Source: Zychaea mexicana (Eukaryota; Mucoromycota; Mucoromycetes; Mucorales; Lichtheimiaceae). From it: a stretch of 64,000 bases of DNA. The notes below the pieces were generated by a model that did no database searches, was not told where the DNA came from, and worked only from the letters and a program-made list of their open reading frames with translations. The stretch covers positions 62,001 to 126,000 of the forward strand of contig NW_026516746.1 in the NCBI RefSeq assembly GCF_025766255.1, written 5' to 3'. The position numbers were made by a program, and so were the translations under genes. This document shows, one piece after another, positions 22,935-35,445 of the stretch (position 1 is its first letter; each line of letters begins with the position of its first letter).

Positions 22935-24660
22935 ACAAGCCAATAGTAATAAACAGCAGCACCTTGTGTCCCTTCTTTTTTTCTCTCTTCGAATGTATAT
23001 CTGACGATAATATAAATGCGGGCTGCTACTACGTCAATCCATCAGTGAGTATAGTTTGGCGTTTTAAAAGTTGACGGCTTGTCACACGTAACAGCAGATC
23101 AAATACATCAGTAGAGCTGTACAAGAACAAAACACAGCAAATCGAAAAAGAGCGCGAAAAATGATTTTTTGTTCATTTTGGAAAAGCACAAAAACAAAAG
23201 ACAAGTACAAACAGAAAACAGGAAGACAAAGATTATCAAAAGGAATTTCTACATTAACGACGCCCGAAAAAAATAACACCGGCAAAACGCGTTTGCTTGG
23301 AAACCACAAAACTTTTTTTGCTGTAAACGGATGGATGATGGCAGCTTTTACGTTGTTCGAATACGGATATATACAATGGTCTTGGTTGGTGAGATAGAAA
23401 GAGGTGGAAAGATACACACAGGCAAAATTGTGCCCTGGAAAGAAAAGGACAGATGCTTGTTGCCCTTCATCTTGGACGCTTGACCTGAGCGGGATATGGT
23501 CTTGGGAGAGCGGGCTTGGCGGGTCTGTCTGGTGGCATGATTACTGGATTATGTCTGTAGTAGTGGTTTCAGTAGTATCACGAGAAATGGGATGCAGAGC
23601 CCGGGAGAAAGAAGAATGAATAATCGAAGAGAGAGAGAGAAAAGGAGGAATGCCTTTGCAAAAACGAAAAGGTGCAGGACCCGTTTTATACCTTTCGGAA
23701 GGGGCATGGCCACTCGGAAGCGCAACCGAAACAGGGTTGACAGGAGTGTCCCTAAAGCTGACAGTTTGTGTATCCTGTCTACAACGCCCAAATTCGTATC
23801 GATAGCAGGACAACAATCATCGAGATAACGACACAAAACGCCGCGCGCGCATATCTCACATAACAGTGCGGGAGTCCTGAAACTCTCTTCTCTTTCTGTT
23901 TTTTTTTTCCCGCAAAGCGACCCACAACAAAAGCGCGCGCCTCCCTCGTGGGTAGCATGGCAAGGGGGCGGGCTGGAAGATTGAAGAAAGAGTATCAAGG
24001 GAGAGTAAGATCTTTGGCGAAATGGCGTTTTTACATCGGCACACATAAACACGCGTCATTAATAGCCTTCACTTACTTGGTACATTTAAAAAATGGCAGG
24101 ATGATGTGGAGTAAATATCACATGGCGCCCCTCGCTTCTGTGTGGATGGTCTTGCTGGCGTGTTTTCGCCCACGGAAACTAGAAGCTCCCACGTGGCGAG
24201 ATCGCTGTCGGTTCTTTCAGAGGAACCAATCGGTGAGGTGTGGCGGCGCGTGGCTGAAAGGCCAGGCCCGTTTCACGTTTTCGTATTATGTTAGAGGATG
24301 TGCTGTTGCTGTTGCTGAATTTATGTGAGTGAGAGTGCACAAAGTAACACAGTTTCCAAAATCCCGGGTTCTTTTTGTTCTCTCATGGTTGTGATATCAT
24401 CACATTCGTCATCTAATTTCAATCGTGAATGAAATATATTCCCTTCGCTCCAAGTGGGCCAGTCGTTATTAATTTGTGCTACACCGTCCGTCGCTCTAAA
24501 AAAAACATCGTTGGTGCTTCTCTTTTTTTTTGCGGAGATCGCAGTTTCAAGAAGCAATGACACTCGCTATAAAAGGGATGCACAGTGACGAAGTCAATCC
24601 TCTCCAGTCCCAAAAAGTCTTTCTGTTTTGTTTTTTGTTTTTTTTTCCACTACTTTTGTC
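22935..24660. other. Intergenic region between zeta-COP and the zinc-ribbon gene
   Basis: About 1.7 kb with several open frames of 60-170 codons on both strands (for example 23161-23397 plus and 23549-24052 minus). None shows a family motif, and they overlap each other, so I call no gene. A short unannotated gene with introns cannot be excluded. Confidence 0.45.
24568..24575 (+). promoter_or_regulatory. TATA box (TATAAAAG)
   Basis: A perfect TATAAAAG lies 86 bases before the start codon of the small Cys-rich gene, a spacing that leaves room for a leader of about 55-65 bases. Confidence 0.6.
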
Positions 24661-25068
24661 ATGCGGACATTCAAAGAGATCTTACGCGTGTTCTTACATC
24701 ACTTGGCCCGGATTTTCGGATTGCATCGTCGACGGAAACCTAGCAACAGCAACAACAGCAGTCATGTCAACAGCAACGGTTACTATGACAATGCCGATCC
24801 TGAGCGACAGCAGCGACCGGACGATGTCGAATTAGAGATGAGCATAGACGAGGATGACGATGACGACTACGACTACGACTACGACACTACCGATGGCTGT
24901 GACCCTCCGACATGCGGCTGCGGTCGAGTGCTGAAACAAGGATGGGTCTGTCCCGATTGCCGGACGAACTGTCCGCAATGTGGTCGCGCCCTTGGTATAG
25001 ATGAGCCATGCGACAGATGTGCGTCACAACAGCAACAGCACCAACAGCCACAACAACCACATCGATGA
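24661..25068 (+). CDS. Small Cys-rich protein, putative double zinc ribbon
   Basis: Single exon, 135 residues. The N terminus is basic and amphipathic (FKEILRVFLHHLARIFGLHRRRK). A very acidic stretch of D, E and Y follows. Then come CxC and four CxxC-type pairs: CDPPTCGCG, CPDC, CPQC and CDRC, in the spacing of paired zinc ribbons. The protein ends in Q/H repeats. A zinc-binding role is inferred from the cysteine pattern; no named family is recognised. The start follows a TATA box and is the first ATG that keeps the amphipathic helix. An upstream TTG-started extension of the same frame is not a plausible start. Confidence 0.7.
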   Translation: MRTFKEILRVFLHHLARIFGLHRRRKPSNSNNSSHVNSNGYYDNADPERQQRPDDVELEMSIDEDDDDDYDYDYDTTDGCDPPTCGCGRVLKQGWVCPDCRTNCPQCGRALGIDEPCDRCASQQQQHQQPQQPHR

Positions 25069-28000
25069 TCAATCATTTATGCCCAATTCTCCATACGATC
25101 CTCAAACTTTTTTTTTGTTTGCATTGCATATTCCCTCCCTTTGTCTCTCCACCTTAATTATTTATCCATCCATCCCTCGCTACCACGTAATAATACACGC
25201 ATCTTTAATATGGCTTCTACATCTACCCTCTCATCAATTATTAGAATAATCCTTTTCCTATATATCCACCCCGCTACTAATGACTAAAAGACGAAAAATC
25301 TTATTTATGTAATTACGCTATTTAATCGATCATTTAATATAATACAATCTCGTTCTTTTTCAATACCATATTACAACAAACTTTTGTCTGCTTACGCACG
25401 GTATTGAGAACATAGAGAGATAGAGAGAGATCTTTTATGTCATAGTATGAAACATGAGCTATTTTAAGATCTAAGTATAATGTACCATAGAACTTTCACG
25501 CCGACGAACGCCCATCCGGAGGATCTTCCGCCCCGCCGCTGAGGTTACAATGTAATTGCCAGAATCGGCATACTATCACACTGAACTTCTTACTCGTCGT
25601 CATCGTGAACTCAGTGAATTACCGTGTAACTAAAAACATTATACTATTATTGTACTCCTTCAATTATGCCCTTGAACGTGCTAGAACGAATTTGTGCTGA
25701 TCGCCATCGTTGGCGTAGATCACACCTCTATATTAAAAAACGAGGGCTTTTCTCCCACGAGGTGTATCATCAATCACTACTACTGCTGCTGCGATACTTT
25801 CTATATGTGACAAAGATGGAAAAATACATGATGCCTAGAAAAGTATCGGTCTGTCAGTCACATGTGATCGATTTAATGTTGAAAGTCGACAGCTTCTTTT
25901 TTTATCCTCTTGTACACACGTAAAACATAGATCATTCATTTAGCAACGATGATTTAGGGCCGGCGTTATCTTTTATTTCGTTTATGTAAATACTAGACAT
26001 ATAAAACACTCTTCTTGATGATCTTCATTCGCTTCATCCATTTCTATGGTTAGGTTTACATTGGCGTATGACTAGTAGGCGTCAACAAATACTCGAAACA
26101 CATTAAATTACTTTTTTTTGTTGATTGTATTGTGTTACAATATGCTTTGTCTGGGGCGCAATGTATGTTATGCTACGAAATGTGTCTCTGGACCCTCCTC
26201 TCACCCCCTGAGCGACAACATTGTTTGCTTGTTATGTTGTCTTGTGTCACAAACTCACAATGTATCTAATCTAACAGAATTGTACTAACAGGATGATTGA
26301 ATTTTGCCATCACCATATCTCCGGATCACCCTAACTGCTACGTGCTCTATAGTTACCTAGATTTCTATAGCAGTTAAATCTATATAGCTTTTTTCGCCAA
26401 GTATTTTACAGTTATGGTCGACTTTTAGAAGATTATGGAACTTACCACCGTGGTAAGTTCCATTGCAATATGTATAGTAGTCGCATTAATGCTTATCAGA
26501 TCAAAGATTGGGAGAAAACTGTGAAACAATTTGTCGAAGCCCGCACCATTTATCAATCCAAAACATCAACAACAAGTTGGTAGCCGATCCATAAAACATT
26601 CCAAACTATATCTCATGCAGTTTTAAGAAGTATTTTGTGCAGCAGTGTTTATATCGGGAGGCAACAAGGTTTGTTGCAGGAACTGTGAGAAACTTCATCT
26701 GTAAAAAGAAGATGGTGGTGAAGTTGAAAACAGGGAGCTGTTTCATCACCTCTCAATCATAAATGTTCTACAATATATTGAAAATATGTATGGTCATACA
26801 CCTTCTTGAGGAAGCGTACTGTAAATGTTTATGATTCGTTCATTTCATAGCACTAAAACCTACCCTTTTTATGAAGCTACTTGTGCCATGTAATTGCTGA
26901 CAGATGAAATATGTCTAAGAATAAATAAGTGTATGCATGGCAGTCATCATTTCTGAGAACCTGTGATGTGACGGCAATGCTTACACTTGGTCCAGTAAAC
27001 AGCATATAGATGTTATTGCTAGGTAATTTCTTAGGGATTTCGTTCAAATACAGCAAGGAGAGTATACGTAGGTAAGGACACCTATATGGCTGCCCCGGCG
27101 GTGATCAGATCTAGTACACATAAGTATGTCTGGTCGTCAGCGTGGACGAAGAATATTTGTTGAAATCAACTGCATTTTGATTCCACATGGTTTACGCCAC
27201 ACTGAAATGCAAGGCTGCTCTTTTTACTTGAATTTCTGCATTCATCACTTTGCTCACTAATGTGAATGTATGTCGCACGTAATAGTACGTGCTGGTGCTG
27301 GTGCAAGTATGCGCGCATGTATGCACAATCAGGTATTAAACCTGCTATTACATATAAATACCAATGCACAACATAGCAGGACGGATCACCTAATGCATAT
27401 AACTGAATACCTTCACGCTCATCACGATAAGAAGGCTGCCAAAAAGCATTTTTATGGATGAATCTTGTTCCGCTGCATGCACGAGAACGAACTTTATGGA
27501 ACTTTAGCACACAAAGCATTACGGTGCAGTTCGAGTCAGCGATACGAGAAACAGAGCTTAAAAAGCAGAAATGAAATGAAATTGTTGGTGAGGGTATTAT
27601 GTAGAGGATTGCAACGGCAAATTTTTACTTGAATCCCGAGCCCAAAACAACATGAGCAAAAAGCATTACGGCAAATTATTATAATCCTAAACGTACAGCA
27701 AGCTGTTACTGATCTAGCCATGTTTATAATGGGAAAAAAAGACTTGACCGAAGGACTCCTCGTATCGCGATTGAAGTGAAATGGATCAAACAGCATCTAC
27801 GCGATCGCCTCTCGGCGAGACAACGGATAAAACTAAACATTGCACATAATCTCCTCTAAATTCGTTGTGCCAACACGAGTATACTCGTCAATTCATTTAT
27901 TGAGTATGGCGCAGCTTTGATCGAAAAAACAAAAAGTGAATAAACTGTAAGCATATGTAAAGATGACAAAACGCGTCCATCAGACCTAGACACAAGTAAT

Positions 28001-30532
28001 ATTCATATAAATTTTGAGTCAACTCCATTAGATGATCACATACAGTATTGGTTTGAAAAAGCTTATCTTTCCTACCGAACTAAATCAATGATAAACCTGG
28101 GTTACTTAAATGTCACTCCGTGAATAGAGAGGTATGCAACGCGTTAAATACTTTCGTGAAATCTTACTTTAACCGACTTGCGCCAGAGGAAAATTCGCTC
28201 AACTTTTAAAGGTAGTAATAATGACAATTTTTACGTTTGTTTAATTTGAACTCAAAACAAACATGCATACTCATTATTTTTTTGCAAGCAGGATCTCGGT
28301 GTCACACCAATGAGCGAATATTATTGTGGCTATAATAATTTGATATTGGAGAGCATCATTAAACTGAAGGTTGGCATTGGCTACCGAGAAAAATGATATC
28401 TGAATGGGATTCCATAAAACGGGACAACGTCGAATATATGTCCCACACCTGCCATGTCATATACATATCACTTATCTCTTACTGCTATGCAGGTTTTTCG
28501 TGCGAAGAAAAATCATGCGGAACTTGCAATGCATTACTTGGTCGCTACATCTACAAAGCTGCTTTATCGGTGTAAGACGCAAATGCTGACAGTTTGCTTC
28601 ATCATATATATGTATGGGGATGATTCTGTACGCCTTTTATCTTCCATTTGCTAATACATTCTATCAAATTCTATACATGTACTTGCACTAACGCATTATC
28701 CACTCTTACTTTGTTATGATACCAGCAAATTTTGTTTAAAAGCCCTTCCCCGTCAATGTGAGTCCCTATATCTGACAGTTGCTATATCATCGTAAACACA
28801 GAAAATATAAGAATGCTAATTATGAGATATGTTTTAACGTGGAATTTACAGTCCTACGCGAACACACAAGAATAGTTAATTTTCCCTGTTGCAACATCTC
28901 TTTTGCTTTGGTAGCGATGAAAAAGGATACTTGGATATCGGCGTTGTTTCATGTGGAACACAGTCTGTTGCGCGCCGATTCTGGATCACCAAGACTCAAA
29001 TTGATTTTGCATGATTATCCTCATGCGACTGTAGTGCTTTCCACGATGTATCATATGGGTGTATACACATATTCTTGCTGCCAAAATTGGTAATATACCA
29101 TTTTTTCAAAGTTGCATAGCAACCCCTCTTTTCTTCTCTTTTCCTTTTCAACCTCTCACACACCAATGTATACTACATTAGATTTAAGCGAATTCATACC
29201 AAAACTGATGGCAGCAGTTATTATTTGTTACGTCGCGACTGATTCATGCCAAACTTTGAACGCTGTACCGACAATTTTTGCCGTGCCAATCGCGAGCAAA
29301 GATTAGCATATCACAGCTTCCTCAACATATATGTAAATAGAAGAACACAGTTATATTAAAGTGTGTCTATTCCCGGGATCGCTGATGCTGGGGAAACTGA
29401 AATGGGTATGTATGCTGTACCGAGTCAGTTTTAGTGAGTTCGTTTTCTAGATTTGAGCGATATGTATAAACAATCGCGGTCTGAGCTGACAGAGACATTG
29501 CTATAGGAATAATTGCAGCGACCGTGTAATGGTAAAAGTGAGCACTTGCTCATAAATATGGGAAAAGAGACAATGAGCTATCAACCTCGCCAAGACTACC
29601 AAACGTTTCGTCAAAGTATTTGTGCAGGTGAATAGACATCCTGTAACAACTAATAGAAATCTCACATCGAGAAAACCTTTTCATATGTGTTGTTGCACAG
29701 AATCTCGGTGCTGTAGAAACAACCGAACAACTTGAATTACTTTAATGATACAACCTACTGAGAAGGATGAGTTTGACAACACAGATAGGGGGACAAGGAC
29801 TTTCAGTTGCTGTTATTGCTTAGCAAGGCAACGGGACCAGCCCATGCAAAACTGATAGCTCCTTTCTGCTGTGACAGAGTCCTTCATGTCGTGCAATAAT
29901 TGTACATAAGCCAAGGAAGTTTGGTTTTTAATATTGTCAAATACACGGATCCGCACGGGACGATATACTCAGTATCAGTGAGCTGCTTTAACAGACATGG
30001 AGATGGATAATAAAGCATGGATGAAAGGATAGGAGTGCTTTAATGTTATGCGTTAAATACTGCGCGTATTGCTTTCATTGGGTGATCACGTCCCTGCTAT
30101 TACGTGATGCAGCTGCACATCACAAGCTTCCACAATACACCGCTAATCAATATGGGCAGTCGATAATCATTGTCATTATCAGCCGTTGAAAACGTGCAGT
30201 TGTTTGCGAAAAGTCCTCTCTTTGAAGGAAAAGACGCGTTACAGCAGGACTGTCAGCCTGAACAACAGTTGGAGTGGCCACTGTCTACTGTCACCTGTTG
30301 CTACAAATATGCACGATCGCATCGATGAGGCTGTAGACTTTTTTTCCGTGTGCGACGAGAATTATTCTTCAAGTGGAAGACAACTTCATTTTATTTATGT
30401 ACAACGAGCATGTCTTGGTTTTTTTATTTTTCATACTAAGGGTTTATACAAACTCAGATGATGTCAAAAGGATGTAAAAGATATGTTTTGGAAGGCAATG
30501 AGTGCGTAGGTGTGAGGACTGTATGGATTGAT
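25069..30532. other. AT-rich gene desert 2 (about 5.5 kb)
   Basis: No gene recognised. The first 300 bases are the 3' flank of the zinc-ribbon gene. Open frames such as 28779-29093 (plus) and 27166-27519 (minus) show no motifs. The region carries a perfect 29-base palindrome (listed separately). No transposase, reverse transcriptase, tRNA or terminal repeat was seen. Confidence 0.55.
26435..26463. repeat. Perfect inverted repeat, 14-base arms
   Basis: ATGGAACTTACCAC, one central C, then GTGGTAAGTTCCAT. The arms are exact reverse complements; the match stops at the next base on each side. It could form a hairpin in single-stranded DNA or RNA, or bind a dimeric protein. There is no gene within 1 kb. 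Confidence 0.9.
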
Positions 30533-32712
30533 TTAGTCGACTTCCTCGACAGTTGGGCCGTTGTCGCCACCGCCACCTGGAGCACCGCCTGGAGCACCGC
30601 CTGGAGCACCACCTGGCATGCCGCCGGCACCAGGCATACCACCAGCACCACCAGCTTGGGCATAGAGCTTTTGCATGATTGGGTTGGCTATGTGTGTGTT
30701 GAAGATGTTAGGTTAAGAAAGCTATACGACTATAATATAAAGTACATGTGTCTTGATGCGCGCTAACTTACCAGTGTCTTCCAATTCCTTTTGTTTGCTC
30801 TCGTATTCCTCCTTGCTAGCTTCTTGAGAGTTGTCGAGCCACTCGATGGCTTCTGTGATGGCCTTGTCGAGTTTCTCTTTGTCGTCCGCCTCGAGCTTGC
30901 TAGCGACGTTCTCTTCACTGAGGGTGTTGCGCAAGTTGTAGGCGTAGGATTCCAAGCCGTTCTTGGCCTGGATACGGGAAGCAGCAGCCTCATCTTCGGC
31001 CTTGTACTTTTCGGCATCGGCAACCATGCGCTCAATGTCTTCCTTGGACAGACGACCCTTGTCGTTGGTGATGGTAATCTTGTTAGACTTGCCGGTGGTC
31101 TTGTCGACAGCCGAGACGTTCAAGATACCGTTGGCATCGACATCAAAGGTGACCTCAATCTGGGGCACACCACGAGGAGCAGGCGGGATGCCGGTGAGTT
31201 CGAACTTGCCGAGCAAGTTGTTGTCCTTGGTACGGGCACGTTCACCCTCGTAGACTTGGATCAACACGCCAGGCTGGTTGTCGGCATAGGTTGAGAAAAT
31301 TTCTGACTTCTTGGTGGGGACGGTGGTGTTGCGCTTGATCAAGGCGGTCATGACACCGCCAGCGGTCTCGATACCGAGAGACAACGGTGAGACATCGAGC
31401 AAAAGCAAGGAGTCGGTCTTTTCGGAGGTATCGCCGGTGAGAATGGCAGCCTGGACTGCGGCACCGTACGCAACGGCTTCGTCAGGGTTGATGGACTTGC
31501 AGGGCTCCTTGCCGTTGAAGAAATCTGAAACCATCTTTTGGATCTTGGGGATACGGGTGGAACCTCCGACCAAGACAATTTCGTGGACAGAACCCTTGTC
31601 GATCTTTGAGTCGCGCAGGACCTTCTCGACAGGCTCCATGGTCTGACGGAACAAGTCCTGGTTCAATTCCTCAAAGCGGGCACGCGTGAGCGACGTGTAA
31701 AAGTCAACGCCCTCAAAGAGAGAGTCGATTTCAATCGAGGTCTGGGCAGAGGACGAGAGGGTGCGCTTTGCGCGCTCACAAGCAGTGCGGAGACGACGGA
31801 CGGCACGTGCGTTGCCGGAAATATCCTTCTTGAACTTGCGTTTGAATTCTTGGATGAAGTGGTTGACCAAACGGTTGTCAAAGTCTTCGCCACCCAAATG
31901 TGTATCGCCTGCCGTGGCCTTGACTTCAAAGATGCCTTCTTCGATGGTAAGCAGGGAGACATCAAAGGTACCACCACCCAAGTCAAAGATGAGCACGTTG
32001 TGTTCACCCTTGGTTTGCTTGTCAAGACCGTAGGCAATGGCAGCAGCGGTGGGCTCGTTGATGATACGCAGCACATTCAAGCCGGCGATGGAGCCAGAGT
32101 CCTTGGTAGCCTGGCGCTGCGAGTCGTTGAAGTAAGCAGGTACTGTGATGACGGCACTCTCAACCTTGCTACCCAAGTAGCCTTCGGAGGTCTCGCGCAT
32201 TTTGATCAAGACCATGGACGAGATTTCCTCGGGTGTGAATTCCTTCTTTTCACCCTTGTGTTCGACTTCGATCACGGGCTTGCCTCCCTTATCAATGATC
32301 TTGAAGGGCCAGTGCTTCATGTCAGATTGGACTTCTTGGTCAGCAAAACGACGACCGATGAGACGCTTGGCGTCAAACACGGTGTTGTGTGGGTTCATCT
32401 ATTACACCAGCAGCAGCAGCAGCAGAAGAAGAAGAAGAAGAAGACGTGTGAGTGACGATGATTATACAATACACGTCAGAGGGTACGTGTGATTGACGAT
32501 GATTATACAATACACGTCAGAGGGTACAAAATACTTACAGCAACTTGGTTCTTTGCGGCATCACCAATGAGACGCTCGCTGTCAGTGAAGGCGACATACG
32601 AGGGAGTGGTGCGGTTACCTTGGTCGTTGGCAATAATCTCAACGCGGTCGTTCTGCCATACGCCTACGCAGCTGTAGGTTGTGCCCAAATCAATACCGAC
32701 GGCTTTGGTCAT
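30533..32712 (-). CDS. Cytosolic Hsp70 chaperone (Ssa/HSPA8 type)
   Basis: Three exons (32712-32539, 32398-30772, 30687-30533) give 651 residues. The N-terminal ATPase domain shows [15 protein letters not shown], the [14 protein letters not shown] phosphate loop and [13 protein letters not shown]. The substrate domain shows [17 protein letters not shown] and a lid. The tail has GGMP/GGAP repeats and ends VEEVD, the EEVD motif bound by TPR co-chaperones, which places it in the cytosol and nucleus. Starting MTKAVGID with no signal peptide excludes the ER and mitochondrial forms. It folds nascent and stressed proteins with J-domain partners. The 140-base first intron carries a 41-base tandem duplication. 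The promoter must fit in the 323 bases before the 3' end of the next gene. Confidence 0.98.
32444..32525. repeat. 41-base tandem duplication in the Hsp70 first intron
   Basis: Two adjoining copies, 32444-32484 and 32485-32525, differ at one base (GAGTGACG against GATTGACG). Each copy contains ACGTGT near one end and ACACGT near the other, an inverted pair. Confidence 0.92.
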
Positions 32713-32872
32713 AGTGTTTGTAAGTGTTGTGTGATATAAGTACTTTTGGTGGTAGTAGTAGTAGCAGTAGTAGCAGTAGCTTAGTAGAAGCAGAGAAAGA
32801 AAGAAAGAAAGAAAGGCGCTGTGGACTGAAAAAAAAAAGAAAAAGAAAACCAGAAATGTGAGACGTGAAGGG

Positions 32873-32881
32873 TTTTATATA
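32873..32881 (-). promoter_or_regulatory. TATA box of the Hsp70 gene
   Basis: TATATAAAA read on the minus strand, about 160 bases upstream of the Hsp70 start codon. A CCCCT core, as in fungal stress-response elements, lies upstream at 32978-32982, but its orientation and function are untested. I found no convincing heat-shock element. Confidence 0.55.
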
Positions 32882-33035
32882 GCGTCGATGATGATTGCTT
32901 TCAGCTGCATAATAAAAAGAATAAAATCGAATTGCGGAGAAAGACCTTTCCGTTCTAGCCTATCACGTCGCTCCCAGCCCCTCCCCCCGTCCCCCCAAAA
33001 CCAATACTGTGTGCTGGTGGCTTTCTGGTGGATTC

Positions 33036-34843
33036 TCAAATGTGCTGCTCCTTTCTCGCCGCTGCCACCATATTCCTTTTTTCAAACGACCGCTTTGGCG
33101 CATTGACCGCGACCTTCAGCTTGCCAATCCCTGCGTAGTCCATCAGTGACAGCGCAGCAAGACTCATATAAGAGTGCATCAGGTCTATTGTTTTCCAGAC
33201 AGCTGTTATTTCTCTATTCTCTATTCTCTATTCTCTCTCTCTCTCTCTCTCTCTTTCAGAGCAGCGCACACGTACCAGGATACGTCCCAGGCGTCTTTCC
33301 GAACCCGCCAACTTTAGTCTGGCACGCTAAAAGAAAATCGCGACAGTTCTTGTGGTTCACAAGCTGGTACGCACCAACCATCTGTGAGGTAAAATGAGTC
33401 AATAATATCGCTCGACGGCCTTCGCGTTGCGAGAGAGCGAGCGGTTTTTTTTTGTTTTGTTTTTTTACCTCCAATGCGGCACCAATCCAGAAGCAATAGC
33501 ACGCGTCAGCATCCTTGTTGGGTCGACCTGCGAATCCGGTAGTCTGCTGGTTTAAGCACCATTTTATCAGCTTTTCCTTATTTATCAATCCTTCCGTTTG
33601 TTTTCCCATCAGCGTCAATGCTCCCACTCCGCAAAAGGTCGATCCGCCTAGGATAACCAAGTCAATAACTGCTTCCTATCCATTCTTTCCTTCTGGCTTA
33701 TTGCTAAACCATGATTTACGAGGGTCATTATTACCATGTGCTTCGGTGTTGGGCGACTGACTGAATGTATGCTCATATGTCTATATCAAGCAGGAATCTC
33801 CGTTAGCGTGCATGTAAAATACGTCAGCCTCTTCTTTCTCTTCCTTACCCTCCACCCGAAATGGTGGCAATAGTTACCTGGAGACGTTTAGCGTATTCTA
33901 CAGACAAATCTACATCTATGCCACGCCAGTCATCCAGAATGTAGGATACAGCGCATGCACAATACAAGAATCGTGCATCCTTTTCCAGACTGTTATTCGT
34001 CGGAGCAACACTTTGTTTATTCGGTTGCGTCCAAAACGAAAGTATGATGTCAACGTCGCTTTTTAGATAATTTCAAAACCCTTCTTATTCTCTTTACCTG
34101 CCATCCTCTTGTTGCAAGCGCTTGATGGTCCCCACAATACCGTCGCGATCCACACGCGAAAGGTCGTCTCCAAGTATCAGCAAGTTCAGCAAGGCGGTAT
34201 AGGTACTTGCAATATGCGATGTATCATAGGGTATATACTCGGTCTCTGTCTATTCTTACATGCAGCCACATCATCCGAGTAAGTCTTTTCATTGTCTTGC
34301 CAACCTTTCTATCAGAGTTTACACGCACACGCACATTATTTCTACTTTACCGCTTGAGGTTCAAAGGCACGTCCCGTGCACGGCGATCCCCGGAATCCAC
34401 AATGCTCTCTATTCAGGCCTTTTCATGTTATATATAAGTCGTAACGCTTTCTTCATCTCAATTTGTCACACCATTCAGCATATGCACGCCACGCATAATA
34501 TCCACACAGACAACAGCAACTCACCTTTGGTATCTAATCGAATTTGTTGTGCGTAAATCCATTCTATCCAGTCGAGTTTATCCTGTGCTGATATGGCTGT
34601 GTCCAGAGCTCCAAGAAGCTCGAGTGACGCCAGACAGAAAAAAGCGAGTGTCATTCTAAGTGAAATAGTAAACAAAGAAGGAAAAAGAGCTGTCAGTATG
34701 AAGAGTGTTCTCCCGAGCGAATGCACAGCGTAGTAAGATATTAGACTGAACCTGTTTGTCTCTGTCTCCGTGTATGCTGAAGGCAGCATTCGTAGATTGG
34801 CTACAAAGTAGCGAATGTGCTTTTCACGATCGAAATCCGACAT
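33036..34843 (-). CDS. Protein geranylgeranyltransferase type I, beta subunit
   Basis: Nine exons: 34843-34752, 34655-34525, 34418-34351, 34243-34098, 34058-33878, 33780-33735, 33647-33469, 33381-33276 and 33184-33036; 365 residues, close to the 377 of the human enzyme. It is the catalytic partner that attaches geranylgeranyl to CaaX proteins such as Rho1 and Cdc42. Visible signatures are LPSAYTETETNRMTLAFF, the GGSTFCGVGALTLMG barrel repeat, GFAGRPNKDADACY and the C-terminal DLMHSYM. The zinc ligands are D269, C271 and H320. The AFEPQA and PYDTSHIAST segments match the CaaX-binding pocket region. It corresponds to yeast Cdc43. All nine splice junctions keep the frame. Confidence 0.95.
33233..33254. 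repeat. (CT)n microsatellite preceded by TCTCTAT repeats
   Basis: A CT run next to three tandem copies of TCTCTAT-like units. It lies in the last intron of the GGTase-I beta gene, where it reads as a GA-rich stretch on the sense strand. Confidence 0.8.
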
Positions 34844-35014
34844 TCGCTTCTACTGACTCCTGATGAAAAAATGTGGACAAAGGCGAGTTAACTGTTGGGC
34901 ACAGCGCGACGTCCATAGACAAGCGGAGTTGTCAAAGGCATTGTTTGTCTCGAGTTTTTCGTCATTTACTTTGCTAGAGCACAACATTGGTGTCCTGAAT
35001 TTGTCTAGCTTTAT

Positions 35015-35056
<42 letters not shown>

Positions 35057-35445
35057 AAAGAGCTTGCATACGTCTGTCTCAGATTATCATCCGGGTAGGG
35101 CTTTGTTCAGGAATTTATCTATGCTTGCTTTTATATTTGGAATGAAGCTAGGTCATGAAGATACGAATTCTTTGGTGCAAAAATGCATAGTGCAGTATTG
35201 CTTCCTGTCCCATACCACAGATGATCTCCCTCGGATGCCTCTCCAGCTGTTGCTATGCTATTGGTGAGCAAACCCGTATTACCGGTTTGAATCCACACAC
35301 ACCAACATGAGAGAGGGTGCGGAAAAGCGCGAATCGAATAACGAGCATTGATTGGCCAATGACAGGCTGCCTGCAAACCGAACTTCCAACTTTGAGCCCT
35401 TTTGCGACCCTCTTCCAACTTTCTGCTAACACACACACACACACG
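34844..35445. promoter_or_regulatory. Divergent promoter region, GGTase-I beta / p24
   Basis: About 0.6 kb between divergent start codons. It carries a long (CA)n run at 35019-35053 and another short CA run just before the p24 start. I saw no TATA box. Confidence 0.5.

Noticed and set aside
23161..23397. Plus-strand frame ending in a hydrophobic AAFTLFEYGYIQWSWLVR stretch
   Set aside because: Looked like a small membrane protein but matches no family I know and overlaps equally long frames on the other strand.
30791..32455. Open frames on the plus strand across the Hsp70 coding region
   Set aside because: Antisense frames of a highly biased coding sequence; no family features.
35019..35053. 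Long CA run as a possible telomeric or functional element
   Set aside because: Ordinary dinucleotide microsatellite; similar tracts occur several times in the window.
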